Shown: positions 42,755 through 54,025, numbered from the stretch's first letter. The stretch is DNA of 64,000 nucleotides from Cricetomys ansorgei (GCA_026225945.1 JAMJFZ010001133.1:9816501-9880500), one strand, 5' to 3'. The notes: generated from the letters alone by a model not told the origin. Numbers and translations are program-made.

Positions 42755-43550
42755 ACAAAAGCAAATTTAAAGAACAATCAAGCTTTTTGTTGGAAAATTC
42801 TAGATTTAGTTCTTAATTGTTGGGTTCATACAATCCCATTCAGCCCACTCAGTGACTTTTCTTGGTTATATATATGTGAACTTAGAAAACAAAGAAATGG
42901 AAAGGTCTGGCTGTGATACTCTTCCAAGTCTTAAGAGACTGATGAGCAATCAGAGCTTGCGAGTTAAGATGCAGACCCAAAACATTCATACTTCACTTTC
43001 TCATGAAAGTTCACTAAGACAAAGAGACTTTGTTTGAAGTAAGAGGTTTCATTTTATGTTTTACACTGAGGAAGATCCTGCAACAAACAAAAAGAGGTAA
43101 GAGTAGCAATCCTTGAGAAGAAAGGTGTGCGAATGGGTATGAGATGAGTTAGCTGATCCAAGAAAGCTGAACATAGCCTGGCAGCAAATAAATGAAGAGT
43201 CCAAGAAGCAGCAGCACAGTGCACAGCGGCGAGGCCACACACAGCACCAGGCACTTTTGAAAAGGAAGAGTCAAAACAAAAGAGCATCGAGAGTCAATCA
43301 AAGCATAAAATATGTGTCAGACAAGAAGTTTTTCTTTTGTTTTATTATAGTGCTGTGATCAAACTCACATCCTTGGGTCACTAAAAAACAAACAAACAAA
43401 CACACAAAAAAAGAGTTTAAGGTACAAGCAGAGGCGACCCAACACCAAGAGGAAGACAACAATAATTTTCAGGAGGGCTGAAAAGTCAATCTCCAGGATG
43501 TCATCAGTGCCCGACTTAAAAGCCAACTGGTTAAGGCTGTTTTCCTCAAT
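42755..43550. other. Elf2: Intron, no feature recognised
   Basis: Unique-looking. It contains a small (ACAA)n run at about 43387-43410. Confidence 0.45.
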
Positions 43551-43554
43551 GCAT

Positions 43555-43960
43555 GTGATTAATCTTAATTGTCAACTTGACTGGATTCAGAGACATGTAA
43601 AAGACTATTAATAAAGCTCATCCCTAGATGTATCTAGGAGGATGGTTCCAGAAACAGTTTGATCATGAGGTCTCTGGCACATTGAATGGCTTAACCCATT
43701 GATGGAATCAAATTTTGAATAGACTACAGAGGTGTGGTGAAACTTGGAGGAGGGGCCTAATCAGAGGAAGTGGGTCACTGGGGGTGCACCCTTGAGTAGC
43801 ACCTCTTGGTCCTGGCTCCTGTCTGAAAACCCTCTGCCACCTTCCTAGCCACTATTGGTGGTCCTGCTTTTCCACTATGACATTCCACCTCCTCACAGGA
43901 TGTCATAAGCTACTGCTAACGACTGAGAAAGCTGTGTAAAATGTAAAGTGTAAAATGTAT
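43555..43960 (+). repeat. Old interspersed repeat, class unresolved
   Basis: 'taattgtcaacttgactgg', 'ttgatggaatcaaa'-like text and 'gcctaatcagaggaagtggg' recall a medium-reiterated rodent repeat that I cannot name safely. Confidence 0.5.
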
Positions 43961-43964
43961 GTGA

Positions 43965-44515
43965 AGCATATCCTGCCACAACATCATGAGCTGTCAACAC
44001 CAGTATAAATAGCAACATTCTTCCTGAGGACAAAACATCAAGAAAGGCCTGTTCCATATTGTTATCCACATGTGCCTTGTCTTGATGTACTCATTCCACC
44101 TTGTCCTGAAGCATGAGGTGAGGGATCAACTTCTCTGTGCTAGGAAACCCATCATGATCCTAGACATAGAAACAATAGAAAAACAGAATCCTTTATCTGG
44201 CCAGAATTGACTGAACAAAGAGGCAAGCAACAGTGGGGACAATGCTGGAGCACATCCCCAAGATGTCAGGATGACTGAGAAGCTCTATAGACTATCCAGC
44301 GACTTCTCTGAAAAGCCCTGTGATACTCACTCGGCCTGGAATCAAGTCCTATTTTATAAACTAAATATACTGCTTAGGAGTATTTTCACAAATGATAAAA
44401 CTCTAAAAGAAAGATATAAAAATGACAATGTATATGAGGATGAATGACACCTCTGAAAACAAGGATGGGATAGAACAGAGGGGCACAGTCAGCATTCTAA
44501 AACACTTGAAGCTTT
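43965..44515. other. Elf2: Intron, no feature recognised
   Basis: Moderate GC sequence with no recognisable repeat or coding similarity. Confidence 0.4.
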
Positions 44516-44519
44516 AGCT

Positions 44520-44655
44520 CAACACAGTGACATAAACCTATAACGTCAGCACTGAGTGGTACAGGATTAAGGATAAGGAGGTCAAAGTCATCCTCAGCTA
44601 CACATCACATTCAAGATCACCCTGGGCTATGTGAGACCTTACTCAAAATGAATGT
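44520..44655 (+). repeat. Old B1-like SINE
   Basis: Sense: 'cctataacgtcagcactgag' and 'gggctatgtgagacctta'. Confidence 0.6.
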
Positions 44656-44778
44656 ATGCCTGAATGAATGAATAAAATGAAGTATCAGTGATTACTCCAT
44701 CTTAACCTGATGGTAAGTACTGTGGTTTATGCTCTCTTGTTGGACAGTTGTTTGGCTGTTACTGTTACCAGCATACTT

Positions 44779-44850
44779 GGGTTTTTGCTTGTTTTTTGAG
44801 AAAGGGCCTTGGCCTTGAATTCATGATCATACTGCCTCATCCTCCCAAAT
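44779..44850 (-). repeat. B1 fragment
   Basis: Antisense: 'tttttgagaaagggcc' and 'actgcctcatcctccc'. Confidence 0.55.
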
Positions 44851-44869
44851 TACTTGTTACTCTTAAAAT

Positions 44870-45050
44870 ACATTTATATTTTATAAAAATATAAATATAT
44901 ATTTTATATATGAATAAATATATATAAAAATATGTGTTTCGCTGTCTATAAAACATTTCACCAAAAATTTAACTTGCAAAATATACTGTAAAAAAATGTT
45001 TTAAAGAAAGAAGGAAGGAAGCAAGGGAGGCAGAGAAGTGGGGAAGTGAA
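44870..45050. repeat. AT-rich and GAAG-rich low-complexity tracts
   Basis: AT-only stretch at 44870-44935 and a GAAG-type purine run at 45004-45045. Confidence 0.8.
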
Positions 45051-45299
45051 AACTACGGCTCCACATCTGGGTAAACAGCTGTATGGTCTGTACTTCCAGC
45101 TGAGCCTTACAATGACAGCAACATCCCCTAACTGTATGCAGCTGCTACTGAAAAGCATACGCCAAGTGAAGACTCCTGAGTTCTGTATTCACAAGAGACT
45201 AGACAGCTACAGTTAAATAGCACTGAATTTACCTAAGCACTGGTTACTCATACAAGGGAGTTATAAATTATTTCCTTCCTCTGAAATTTTACAGTATGT

Positions 45300-45412
45300 T
45301 TTTCTTTCCGGAAACAGTCTCGCTGTGTTGCCCAGGATGGTCTCAAACTCCTCAACTTAAGCAGTTCTCCACTGAATAGCTAGGACTATTCCCATAGCAG
45401 GTACATGCATGG
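45300..45412 (-). repeat. 7SL-derived monomer (proto-B1 type)
   Basis: Antisense: 'gttgcccaggatggtctcaa' and 'cttaagcagttctcc' keep ancestral 7SL features lost in B1. Confidence 0.7.
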
Positions 45413-45736
45413 TCCCAAACGTACTGTATTTTAAAAGCAAATTCAGTCCCAGATAGCTTTAATTGTGAGCTTCCCACCAGCCCACTCTAGAAAAAAGAAA
45501 AAAAGTTCATATTTGCCATAGAACAAAGTACTCAAAGACTTGAATTCGACACAAGGTAAAATTCCTCTGTTGGCACTCTCTTCCCCACCAGTGGGGATTC
45601 TAGCCCCATCCTCTCAAATCTAATCTAGGCTATTTAATAGTTTAGACACACACACACATTTTTTTGACCATTTAAAAAGAAAAGTTTAAGTGTTTTAAAT
45701 ATAAAATTGTAAATGAAAGCTACTTTTTTTTTAAAA

Positions 45737-45900
45737 AGCTGGGCGGCGGCACGCACCTTTAATCCTAGCACTCAGGAGTCAGAGGCAGATGGATCTCTAT
45801 GAGTTCGAGGCCAGTCTAGTCTATACAGTAAGTTCCAAGACAGCCAGAGTTACAACAGAGAAACCCTGTCCCAAAAAACAAAAACAAAAACAAAATAAAA
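45737..45900 (+). repeat. B1 SINE
   Basis: Sense full-length B1 ('gccagagttacaacagagaa') with an AAAAAC tail. Confidence 0.9.
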
Positions 45901-45956
45901 AAACCTACATTTTAACCTATCTTTACTTTTATACTTCTCAAAAAGATACTCTAGTG

Positions 45957-46062
45957 GGACATGCTTGTGCACATCTTTAATCCCAGCACTCAGGAGGCCT
46001 GGTCTACGTAGTGAGTGCCAGGATAGTCAGGGCAACATAGTGAGACTATCTCAAAAAACAAA
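45957..46062 (+). repeat. B1 SINE with internal deletion
   Basis: Sense B1 jumping from 'cactcaggaggc' to 'ctggtctacgtagtgagt', losing about 40 bp. Confidence 0.8.
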
Positions 46063-46074
46063 AACAAAAACAAC

Positions 46075-46590
46075 CTCTAACTCCCTGACTCATCTGGATT
46101 CCAACATCTCACCAAAACAGTAACAGTAACAGTTTTTCTTTTTTTCCATCATTTTCTACTGCCTCTCTGCACCAACATCCTTTTTTGGGAAAATTATGTC
46201 CTATCTCAAGGCCTCTAGACATGCTGCTCTACCCATAAAAATCAACTTGCCCCACCCTTTGAACAACTCAACTTTTTCCTTCATTTTAAATGCTTGTCTC
46301 CTCTGACCATGCTCTGCCACATACTTGCCCCTAAACCATTCATTGCCTCTGCCATTTGTAGTTACCATACTTCCTTTTTGTTTATTTCTTGCATGTGTTA
46401 TTGATCATACCCACCAGAACAGCTTTACAATGTTAGTTATAGAATGTTATATAACATTTTGTTACTTCATAAAGCAGATTCATATCAAGTATCTATAAAG
46501 TGAGAACCTCTATGGAGTATAATACATTCAAGGTATAATCCACAGTAAACACAAATTAATCCGGCTCTTAAGAAACCTCTTGCTAGTTTT
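46075..46590. other. Elf2: Intron, no feature recognised
   Basis: Unique-looking sequence. Confidence 0.45.
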
Positions 46591-46594
46591 CTGT

Positions 46595-46665
46595 TGTTCT
46601 CTTTTGAGACAGAGTTTCTGCACATGCCACATGCTGGCCTTGAACTATGTGGCCCAGGATGACCT
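46595..46665 (-). repeat. B1 fragment
   Basis: Antisense: 'tttgagacagagtttctgc' and 'ctggccttgaactatgtgg'. Confidence 0.6.
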
Positions 46666-46779
46666 CTGTTAGGTCTTAGGACATCCATATCTCTAGTAAT
46701 GAGTTTAAGATAGACTATAGGAGGATTTCTGGTGGTTAGATAAAAGCCAGCATTCCTCAGAGAATTGTGAAACTGGTTC

Positions 46780-47290
46780 CCATCTGCCAAAAGGAATTTC
46801 CCTTACCTCTGGCAGAAGTGGTTGCAATATCAAAGCCTATGTCAACCTCCAGGCTCCTGCAGTCCCTACTCACAAATACTGTTATGTGTTTCAAAGTCAA
46901 AGCTAGTCTTCTGGCCCCTCCCTCCCCTCAGCTCCTCACCCTTCTATAGCCTTCTCTATTATCCCTGAGTTACTCTCTCCCTATTTCTTGTTTTCCACCC
47001 TCCCCCTGCCCATCTCTCTCTTGCTATGCTTTGTTCTCTATCTCTTGCTATCTCTCTCTCCTCTCCTTCTCTCGTTATTCTCACTATTCCCTCTCTTGCT
47101 ATTATTCTCTATCTCTTGTTATCTCCGCTAGTCTCTCCAGCTATGCTCTCTCCTGCTCTCCCACCTCCCTAGCCGTGGAAGTGTACAATCTGCTTCCCTT
47201 TCTCTCTGCTCCAGACTCTTCAGTTTGCCTTGGATGTTCTCTCTCTTATTCACAATAAAAACTTTCCCCGTAATGGGAAGTCACTGGCAG
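46780..47290 (+). repeat. Possible solitary LTR with CT-rich block
   Basis: A CT-rich block (about 46980-47170) is followed by 'cttattcacaataaaaactt' (poly-A signal AATAAA at 47254-47259) and a short end. This layout resembles rodent ERV LTRs. No internal genes are present and the ends are not defined. Confidence 0.4.
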
Positions 47291-47299
47291 CAGTTTCTT

Positions 47300-47395
47300 T
47301 ATTGTGCCCCCATGAATATAACCTCAACTGCATAGCCATCCTACTGCCTCGGTACCTCAAGTACTGGGATTTACAGACGTGTTTCAGCATGTCTA
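47300..47395 (-). repeat. B1-like fragment
   Basis: Antisense: 'caagtactgggatttacaga'. Confidence 0.5.
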
Positions 47396-47469
47396 GATTC
47401 TAATTGTGGAATTCCAAATCTCAAACAAACAATACTCAACAAGCTTGAAAATGTCTACTGCACTAAATC

Positions 47470-47545
47470 AGGCACGCGCACGCGCACACGCGCACGCACA
47501 CATACATACACACACACACACACACACACTCACACACACACACAA
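47470..47545 (+). repeat. (CGCA)n/(CA)n alternating purine-pyrimidine tract
   Basis: 'gcacgcgcacgcgcacacgc' leads into long CA runs. Alternation is nearly perfect over the tract. Confidence 0.95.
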
Positions 47546-47595
47546 TACACCTATCTTTTAAAGCCCTCTTGGCAGAGTTATGTTAAAAAATGTAG

Positions 47596-47802
47596 TCAGG
47601 GGTTCTGTAGAGATGAATCAGCAGTTGGGAGCAATAATGTTCTTGCAGAGGGCCCAAGTTCAGTTCCCAGACCTGCAGGAAGCAGTGTGTAACCACCCCG
47701 ATCCAGCTCCGGGGTCCAATGATGCCCTCTTCCGATTTCCACAAGCACTTGCACTCGTTTCACATGCACACACATACATTCTTTTAAAAAATAAATTTAA
47801 TT
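47596..47802 (+). repeat. B2/B3-family SINE
   Basis: Sense: 'ctgtagagatgaatcagcag' and 'cccaagttcagttccc', ending AAAAAATAAATTT. Confidence 0.8.
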
Positions 47803-48360
47803 GAGCCAAGCACAACATATAACAGGGCACCTGGACTACCGTATGTTCCAGTCTACACTTTTAAATAGCAACCAATGTCTCCTTTTTAGTTTCCTTTTCG
47901 CCTTCCCTTACTACTCAAGTTCACCCTGACTTCTCCTTCATTCTAACTTTAGCAGTTACTCATATACTACACACATAATAATCTGATAGCAAATGACATC
48001 ATGAATTATTTTACCAAATGACGGAGAACAAGAGGTATGCATATACAGATACACAGAGTCAGTGTTGCTATCTACTGCGTAGAGGAGACATTTTTTACTG
48101 GAGAAAGGAAGATGAGGAAATATAATAATTAACACATCCACTATCTTCTTAGGAATACTTTACTCTAGTCACTAAAGAATGCAATGATTAAAACAGATGA
48201 AACCCAAATTCAGTGGGTCTCCATACAACCTACCTAATTCTCTATAGAGTAGAATTGCCAGATTTAGCAAAGAGAAATACAGGATACCCAATTATGACTA
48301 AATTCATATAAACTTAATGTTTGTGGAAGTGCTTATTTGAAATTCAAGCCTAACTGGCTT
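47803..48360. other. Elf2: Intron, no feature recognised
   Basis: Unique-looking sequence. Confidence 0.45.
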
Positions 48361-48364
48361 TCCT

Positions 48365-48860
48365 GTGTGTGTGGAGGGGAGTTTACATATATATGCATGG
48401 TTTATATATGTGCACATGCATGTATATACACAGATTTTGTTTGTGCACATGCATGTGGAGGCCAAAAGTCCACATTTCTTTGCCTTATTTGTGTTTGTGT
48501 ATTTGTGTATGCACACACATGCCACAGCTCACACATGGAGGTCAGAGGACAACCTCAGGTGTTGGTCCTTGCTTCTATCTTCATCGAGAAACTGTTTTTT
48601 GTTGTTCAGGGAGCCTGCTGTTTCTGACTCTAATCTCACCACAGAAACAGGATTACAGACACACCATACTGTGCCTGGCTTCTGTGGGACCTGAGGACTC
48701 AAATTCAGGGCCTCAAGCTTGCATGCTAAAAAGCTTTACCCACTGACCCATATCTCCAGCCCTCATTATCTGAGACAGGATCTCCCACTGAACCTGGAGC
48801 TAACAAATTCAGCAAAGTACATGAAGCACTTTACCCACTGAGTTATCTCCCCAGGCTATC
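48365..48860 (-). repeat. B4A/RSINE-type composite SINEs
   Basis: Antisense text in order: 'gcatgtggaggccaaaagtc', 'catggaggtcagaggacaac', 'cagacacaccatactgtgcc' and 'cccatatctccagccc', then a second short head ending 'gagttatctccccaggc'. Confidence 0.6.
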
Positions 48861-49189
48861 TCACTGTACTGTGAGTTCTAACAGTGTCTCAAAAACTTCC
48901 ATTCAGGAGAAAGACTGTTAAAGCTGCAAGACTGCAGTGTTTCCCAGAAAAGCTTTAGATACACTTTGTCCCTGCCCCAACAAAAACAAACATTTTTAAA
49001 TGCCTATAGGCATTCATCCCATAATGCTTACTACTGGACTTTAGGGGTATTAAAACATGAAAATAAAGAATGTGCAAGAAATGTTTATAGCTTCCCATTT
49101 TCTTCTTTCATAGTCATTAGAATACCTTTGCCAAACTGAAACACAAGTCAGACAGGACAATGCAATGTAATCCTAGCACTACATTTGCA

Positions 49190-49275
49190 TAACTGGATGG
49201 CCTGGAACTCTGGGTAGCCTCAAAGATCCACCTGCCTCTGTCTCCCAAGTGATGAAAGTAAAGGAGTGCAACATC
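49190..49275 (-). repeat. B1 fragment
   Basis: Antisense: 'gatccacctgcctctgtctc'. Confidence 0.6.
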
Positions 49276-49309
49276 AAGCTTAAGATAAGAACAACAAGAT
49301 AACAAGATA

Positions 49310-50095
49310 AGAATCTTGTTTTCATATCTAATTGTTTCTAATGGACTTCATCCAGGTAGTACACTCATTTTAAGTATGCAACCCTTGCATTTTCATAAGC
49401 ATAGGTATCTTTATAACCACAACAGTCAAGAGAATACTCACAAAACTTCCCTGTACCCTAATCAGCAATCTACCCCCATTCACACACAGATCTACGGAAC
49501 CACTGATCTCTAGCCCTGTGTCTCACCCTTTTCTAATATTTTTGTTAGAGTGTGTGCACGCACATGCACACACGATACTGAGCACATGGAGGTCAGAGGA
49601 CGACCCGAGGGAGTTGGTTCTCATCCCTCTATGTGGTTTCCAGAGACACAGGTAGCAAGTACCTTTACGTGAAGAGCCATCTCATTTGTCTACTCTTTTT
49701 CTAAAATTTTATACAGGAACCAACGGATTGGGGGTGGGGTGTTCAATTTTTTGTGTTGATGTTTACACATGTTCTAGCTCAGTCCTTACCCACAAGCACA
49801 AGGATCACCACCCAGCAACCAGGTGGTGACCTGCCTGTGGCCCTGGTGTTCAGGAGGCAGGTGGGAGTCTGCCAGATAAAATAATCTACACTTAATTTTA
49901 AAAGACTGTCAAATTATTTTCCAAAATGGTTCTTATCACATTCCCGTCAGAAATTTATGAGCATTCCTTTCCAACATGTGGCACTGCTCTGCAATTAGCG
50001 CCATTCCAAGTGTGTGGCAGGATCGCTGACATTTTAATTTGCATTTATTTGATAGCTAAAAATGCTGAACAGTTTTTTGTTTATAGGCCATTCAT
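49310..50095 (+). repeat. Ancient L1 (L1M type), interrupted
   Basis: 'tctacggaaccactgatctc' and, after an insertion, 'attttccaaaatggttct' and 'atttgcatttatttgatagc' are L1M 3'-region text. An antisense B3 (49525-49690) splits it. Confidence 0.6.
49525..49690 (-). repeat. B3-type SINE inside L1
   Basis: Antisense: 'acatggaggtcagaggacga' and 'aagagccatctcatttgtc'. Confidence 0.75.
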
Positions 50096-50114
50096 ACAAT
50101 TACTCATTTTTTAT

Positions 50115-50340
50115 GTGCACCCAGACACAGGCCAGGGTCTCTCCTTGAACATGGAGCTCGTGTTTTCTCAGCTAATCTGGAAGTCAAGGCCTAGTGACCC
50201 TCACGTACACACTTCCCTTGTAGCTGGGCCCACAGGCACGCATGCTGGACATGTTAAGGAGGTGCTGGGATCTAAACTAGTACTCATTACTGCACAGCAA
50301 GCGGTCTCAACCATCGAGCTGTCTCTGCAGCCCCTCTTCT
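50115..50340 (-). repeat. B4A/RSINE-type SINE
   Basis: Antisense: 'gggtctctccttgaacatgg' and 'cgagctgtctctgcagcccc'. Confidence 0.6.
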
Positions 50341-50399
50341 TCCTGCCTTAAGAGGACACCTTTGATTTACTATTTTTTATATTTTGAAGATGTCTGTGG

Positions 50400-50800
50400 C
50401 TGCAATAAAGTTTAAGTCCATCCTCTAAAGGTTCAGGGAATAGAAGCTTCTGTGGCTACATAACAGGTGGAAGGACTGTATGGCAGTGGAGTCTACTGAA
50501 ATGTTTTCAAATCACTAAGAGTGCCACTCTTGAAAAGGAGGAAAGCAGTTCTGTGTGACAGTGATGGAGTTTTAAATAATAAGCCTTGCTCTCCCTAGAC
50601 ACCTGTGTCCCTGTCTTGCCAGGTGATCTCTTGTTGCTGCTCTTACAATACCATCCATCTTAACACCTTCACCAGAGCTGAATAAAAGCTGGTACCATGC
50701 ACTTGAACCTCCAGAACTGTGAGACAAACCAACTCTTCTCTTTATAAAGTATGCAGACTCAGGTATTTCATTGTAGTAACTGAAAACAGATGAATAGTCT
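50400..50800 (+). repeat. Possible old LTR (MaLR type)
   Basis: The end 'cctccagaactgtgagacaa', 'actcaggtatttcattgtag' resembles the 3' end of mammalian MaLR/MER LTRs. Confidence 0.4.
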
Positions 50801-50869
50801 TTTATCAATATATGTGTTGTAGATATTCGTCTATTTCAATCATTAGTTTTCCTTTTCACTTTCTTTCTG

Positions 50870-50962
50870 GGTTTTTTTAAGACAGAGACAGTCCTGGTTG
50901 TCCTGGAACTTGCTATGAAGGCTGGCCTTGAACTCAGAGATCCATATGCCTCTGCCTCCCCC
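50870..50962 (-). repeat. B1 SINE, truncated
   Basis: Antisense: 'cagtcctggttgtcctgg' and 'tatgcctctgcctccc'. Confidence 0.75.
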
Positions 50963-50994
50963 TTTATACTTTTTTCTTTTCTTTTTTTTTAATA

Positions 50995-51160
50995 ATTTAT
51001 TTTTTTAATTTTACGTGCATTGGTGTTTTGCCTGAATGCATGTCTGTGTGAGAGTGTCAGATTCCCCTGGAAGTAGGATTACAAACAGTTGTGAGCTGTG
51101 AGCTGCCATGAGGGTGCTGGGAATTGAACCTGGGTCCTCTGGAAGAGCAGCCAATGCTTT
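50995..51160 (-). repeat. B2 SINE lacking its head
   Basis: Antisense: 'tgcattggtgttttgcctga' and 'cctgggtcctctggaagagc'. It stops at a poly-T run where a second B2 begins. Confidence 0.85.
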
Positions 51161-51320
51161 TTTTTTTTTTTTCTTTAAATATACATTGGTATGAGGGTAT
51201 CGGATGCCCTGGAACTGGAGTTACAGACTGTTGTGAGCTGCCATGTGAGGGCTGGGTCTTGAACTCAAGACCTCTGGAAGAGCAGTCAGTATTCTTAACT
51301 GCTTAGCCATCTCTTCAGAC
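51161..51320 (-). repeat. Second B2 SINE, abutting the first
   Basis: Antisense with a poly-T tail and 'ggatgccctggaactggagt', ending 'tagccatctcttcagaccc'. Confidence 0.85.
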
Positions 51321-51354
51321 CCACACTTTCTTAATAAAATTATTTTGAGCATAA

Positions 51355-51500
51355 CTTTTTGGTTTTCTTGAGACAGAAAACCAGACATAGTGAGAGACAG
51401 ACATAGTTAGAGTCACACTATGTGACCCAGACTAGCCCTGAACTATGATTCTCTTCCCAAGAGATGTGATTACAGGCATGTATCAGCATATCCAGAAGGT
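51355..51500 (-). repeat. B1-like SINE with internal duplication
   Basis: Antisense: 'cttgagacagaaaaccagac' and 'atgtgattacaggcatgtat'. An 'agacatagt' motif is repeated. Confidence 0.55.
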
Positions 51501-51860
51501 TTGTTTTTTATTGTTTTTATACTTACTATTTTGCATGTGTGTGGCACACTTAATATCAATAAAACTAGGTTTACATTTAGCATATTGTTCTTTGCTCACT
51601 GTCCTAAATACGTTAAGTTCCAATTTTACTGGCTTATCAGCTACATGTTTTTACTTGATTTCTTAGTGATTGTTTTACATTTTACAACAGGCTTCCTAAT
51701 TACCAATATATAATATGGCTTTATGTTTAATATAAGGCTCTCATAAGAATTATTCTAATTCTCTACTCACTTGCTTTGTTCTCCTGTCATGCATTCATTT
51801 CACGTTTTAAACTACACAGTAACTTTTACTACTGCTGAGTGATTTTTAAAATGATTTTAC
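51501..51860. other. Elf2: Intron, no feature recognised
   Basis: AT-rich unique-looking sequence. Confidence 0.5.
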
Positions 51861-51861
51861 C

Positions 51862-52010
51862 ATGCTGGGTGTGGTAATACACACCTTTAACCCAAGCACT
51901 CCAGAGGCAGAGGCAGGTGGATACCAGTGAGTTCAAGGTCAGCCTGGTCTACCCAGTTCAAGGCCAGCAAGTGATATGTAGTGAGACCCTGCCTCAAAAG
52001 AAAAAATAAC
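51862..52010 (+). repeat. B1 SINE
   Basis: Sense: 'gctgggtgtggtaatacaca', with an internal 'aaggtcagcc/aaggccagc' duplication and an AATAATAA tail. Confidence 0.85.
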
Positions 52011-52299
52011 AATAATAAAAGAATATATTATATAGTATAGCTAAACATGTTAAGAGAGCTATATCATATCTTAAGTGTTTACAATAGGCTTTACTTTTCA
52101 AAAAATTTAATATTCACCACAATAACCATTTCTCCAAGCCTTTCATTTTGTATAGAAACAAGTTTCCAAATGGAATCATTAACTTTGTGCCAAAAGAAAA
52201 AAAAAAAACCTATTTGTAATATTTCTTGTAGTTAAAGTATACTGGTGATAAATTCTCTCAGCCTCTTTCTGGGAAAAAGCTCATATTAAAGGCTTTCTA

Positions 52300-52460
52300 T
52301 CATTATTACATTTGTGAGCGTGTGTCTACACTCAGGACCCCATATGCGGAGGTCATAAGACAATGTGCAGGAGTTGGTTTTCTCCTTCCACTCCATGGGT
52401 CCCAGGAATTGAACCCAAGTCACTAGGTTTGGTGACTTGCTGAGCCATCCCACCAACCCA
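52300..52460 (-). repeat. B3-type SINE
   Basis: Antisense: 'tgcggaggtcataagacaat' and 'ctgagccatcccaccaaccc'. Confidence 0.85.
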
Positions 52461-52516
52461 GCTATTTATTTTTACTATTTTATAAAATAAGAATTTACCT
52501 CTCAGTTTTCCTTTAA

Positions 52517-52730
52517 GATTTATTTTTATTTTATGTGTACATGGGTTTTGCATGCATGTATGTTATGTATGTGTATCACATATGTGCCTGGTGTCCTGGA
52601 ATGCCAGAAAGCGCTGGATCCTGTGGAACTGTGGTTATGGATGGCTGTAAGCCACCACACAGGTTCTAGGAACCACACCCAGGTCCTCTGCAAGTACAGC
52701 CCAGCTCTTACCCCTGAGAATCCCCCTGGC
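52517..52730 (-). repeat. B2/B3-family SINE
   Basis: Antisense: 'catatgtgcctggtgtcctg' and 'acacccaggtcctctgcaag'. Confidence 0.85.
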
Positions 52731-52825
52731 ATTTTGAAGGTTTTCCACTTAAGTATTTGCCATGCTCCTCTTCATTTTGTACTGACTGAACTTCTACCTC
52801 TGACAGCCTTTAAAGGTTTTTCTCT

Positions 52826-53047
52826 GGGGACTGGAGAATTGGCTCAGGGTTAAATAAGCACTGATTGATCTTCCAGAGATCCTGAGTTCAATTGCCAGCA
52901 ACTACATGTTCACAACCATCTACAATAGGATCTGATGCCCTCTTCTGGTATGCAGGTGTACATGCAGATAAGGCAGTCATAAAAATAAAATAAATAAATC
53001 TTTAAAAACAATAATTAAGTGACGGCCTTATTAAAAAAAAAAAAAAA
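52826..53047 (+). repeat. B2 SINE with target-site duplication
   Basis: Sense B2 of the cricetid-like type ('tggtatgcaggtgtacatgc', AAATAAATAAATC tail). It is flanked by perfect copies of 'gtttttctctggg' (52816-52828 and 53050-53062). Confidence 0.9.
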
Positions 53048-53071
53048 AAGTTTTTCTCTGGGTTTTTCTCT

Positions 53072-53205
53072 GGCCAGGCAGTGGTAGAACACACTTTTAA
53101 TCCCAGCACTCAGGAGGCAGAGACAGGCAGATCTCTTCGAGTTCCAGGCCAGCTTGGTCTACAGAGTTCCAACAGAGAAACCCTGTCTCAAAACACCCCC
53201 CCCCA
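53072..53205 (+). repeat. B1 SINE, internally deleted
   Basis: Sense: 'ggccaggcagtggtagaaca' and 'ttccaacagagaaaccctg', lacking the 'gagttccaggacagcc' block. Confidence 0.85.
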
Positions 53206-53213
53206 AAAAAAAA

Positions 53214-53360
53214 GTTGTGGTGGAGATCCTGAAGTGTATAGCTCTTCACAGTTGGTGGCTTCTGAAAGGGTAGGAGGGTAGGTCTGGGAGGAGTAGGAAG
53301 TGGATGTGATCAGAATACACTGTATGAAATTCTCAAATAATCAATAAAAATATTAAGTTT
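53214..53360 (+). repeat. Lx/L1 3' end
   Basis: 'tgggaggagtaggaagtgg' and 'gtatgaaattctcaaataat', then a poly-A-like end: the last ~150 bp of a rodent L1. Confidence 0.7.
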
Positions 53361-53367
53361 TTTTTAA

Positions 53368-53516
53368 AAAAAAATTTTTTTGAGACAGGGCTTCTCTGTT
53401 GTAACTCTGGCTGTCCTGGAACTCACTCTGTAGACCAGAACTCTCTGGAACTCACAGAGATCCACCTGCCTCTGCCTCCCAAGTGCTAAGATTAAAGGCT
53501 TGCGTCACAGCTCATG
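53368..53516 (-). repeat. B1 SINE
   Basis: Antisense full-length B1 of the 'gttgtaactctggctgtcc' subtype. Confidence 0.9.
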
Positions 53517-53524
53517 GCTACTTG

Positions 53525-53643
53525 TTTTGTTTTTGCTTTTTTGAGATAGTGTCTGATTATGCAGCCAAAGCTGGATTTGAACTCATGATCCTCCTGTCTC
53601 CACCTTCCAAGTGCTGGGATTACAAATGTTTATTATCAAACCT
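53525..53643 (-). repeat. B1-like SINE
   Basis: Antisense: 'ttgagatagtgtctgattat' and 'aagtgctgggattacaaatg'. Confidence 0.75.
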
Positions 53644-53816
53644 GACTATTGAAATCTTATCAGTAGTAAGTATGCTGAACTTTAATTTTAAAGAAAATGC
53701 CCTAATATTTAACTATTAAATAGGATTATGGATGTTGATTTGTATATATTTATATATCTATAAATCGAAAATAGATACAGAATTTTATGAAATCTCATTT
53801 CACTAAGAATCTTCTC

Positions 53817-54025
53817 TGAGGACCAGAAAAATTGCTCAGTAGTGAAGATCATATGTTGCCTTTGCAGAGGACACTTCCTAGCACCCAAAGGCTGGTTCAC
53901 AACTACCTTTTATCCAGTTCCAAGGAGTCCTAGGCCTCTGCTGAACTCTGCTCACCAGGCATGCATGTGATAGCCATACATACATATAGACAAAACACTG
54001 GTTAAAAATATAAATAAATCTCTAA
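53817..54025 (+). repeat. B2/B3-family SINE, diverged
   Basis: Sense: 'gaccagaaaaattgctcag' and 'tatagacaaaacactgg', with an AATAAATC tail. Confidence 0.75.

Noticed and set aside
48337..48746. Three overlapping plus-strand frames of 96-125 codons
   Set aside because: They lie in antisense B3/B4A-type SINEs and GT-rich repeats; the Cys/His/Val-rich text is typical of such translations.
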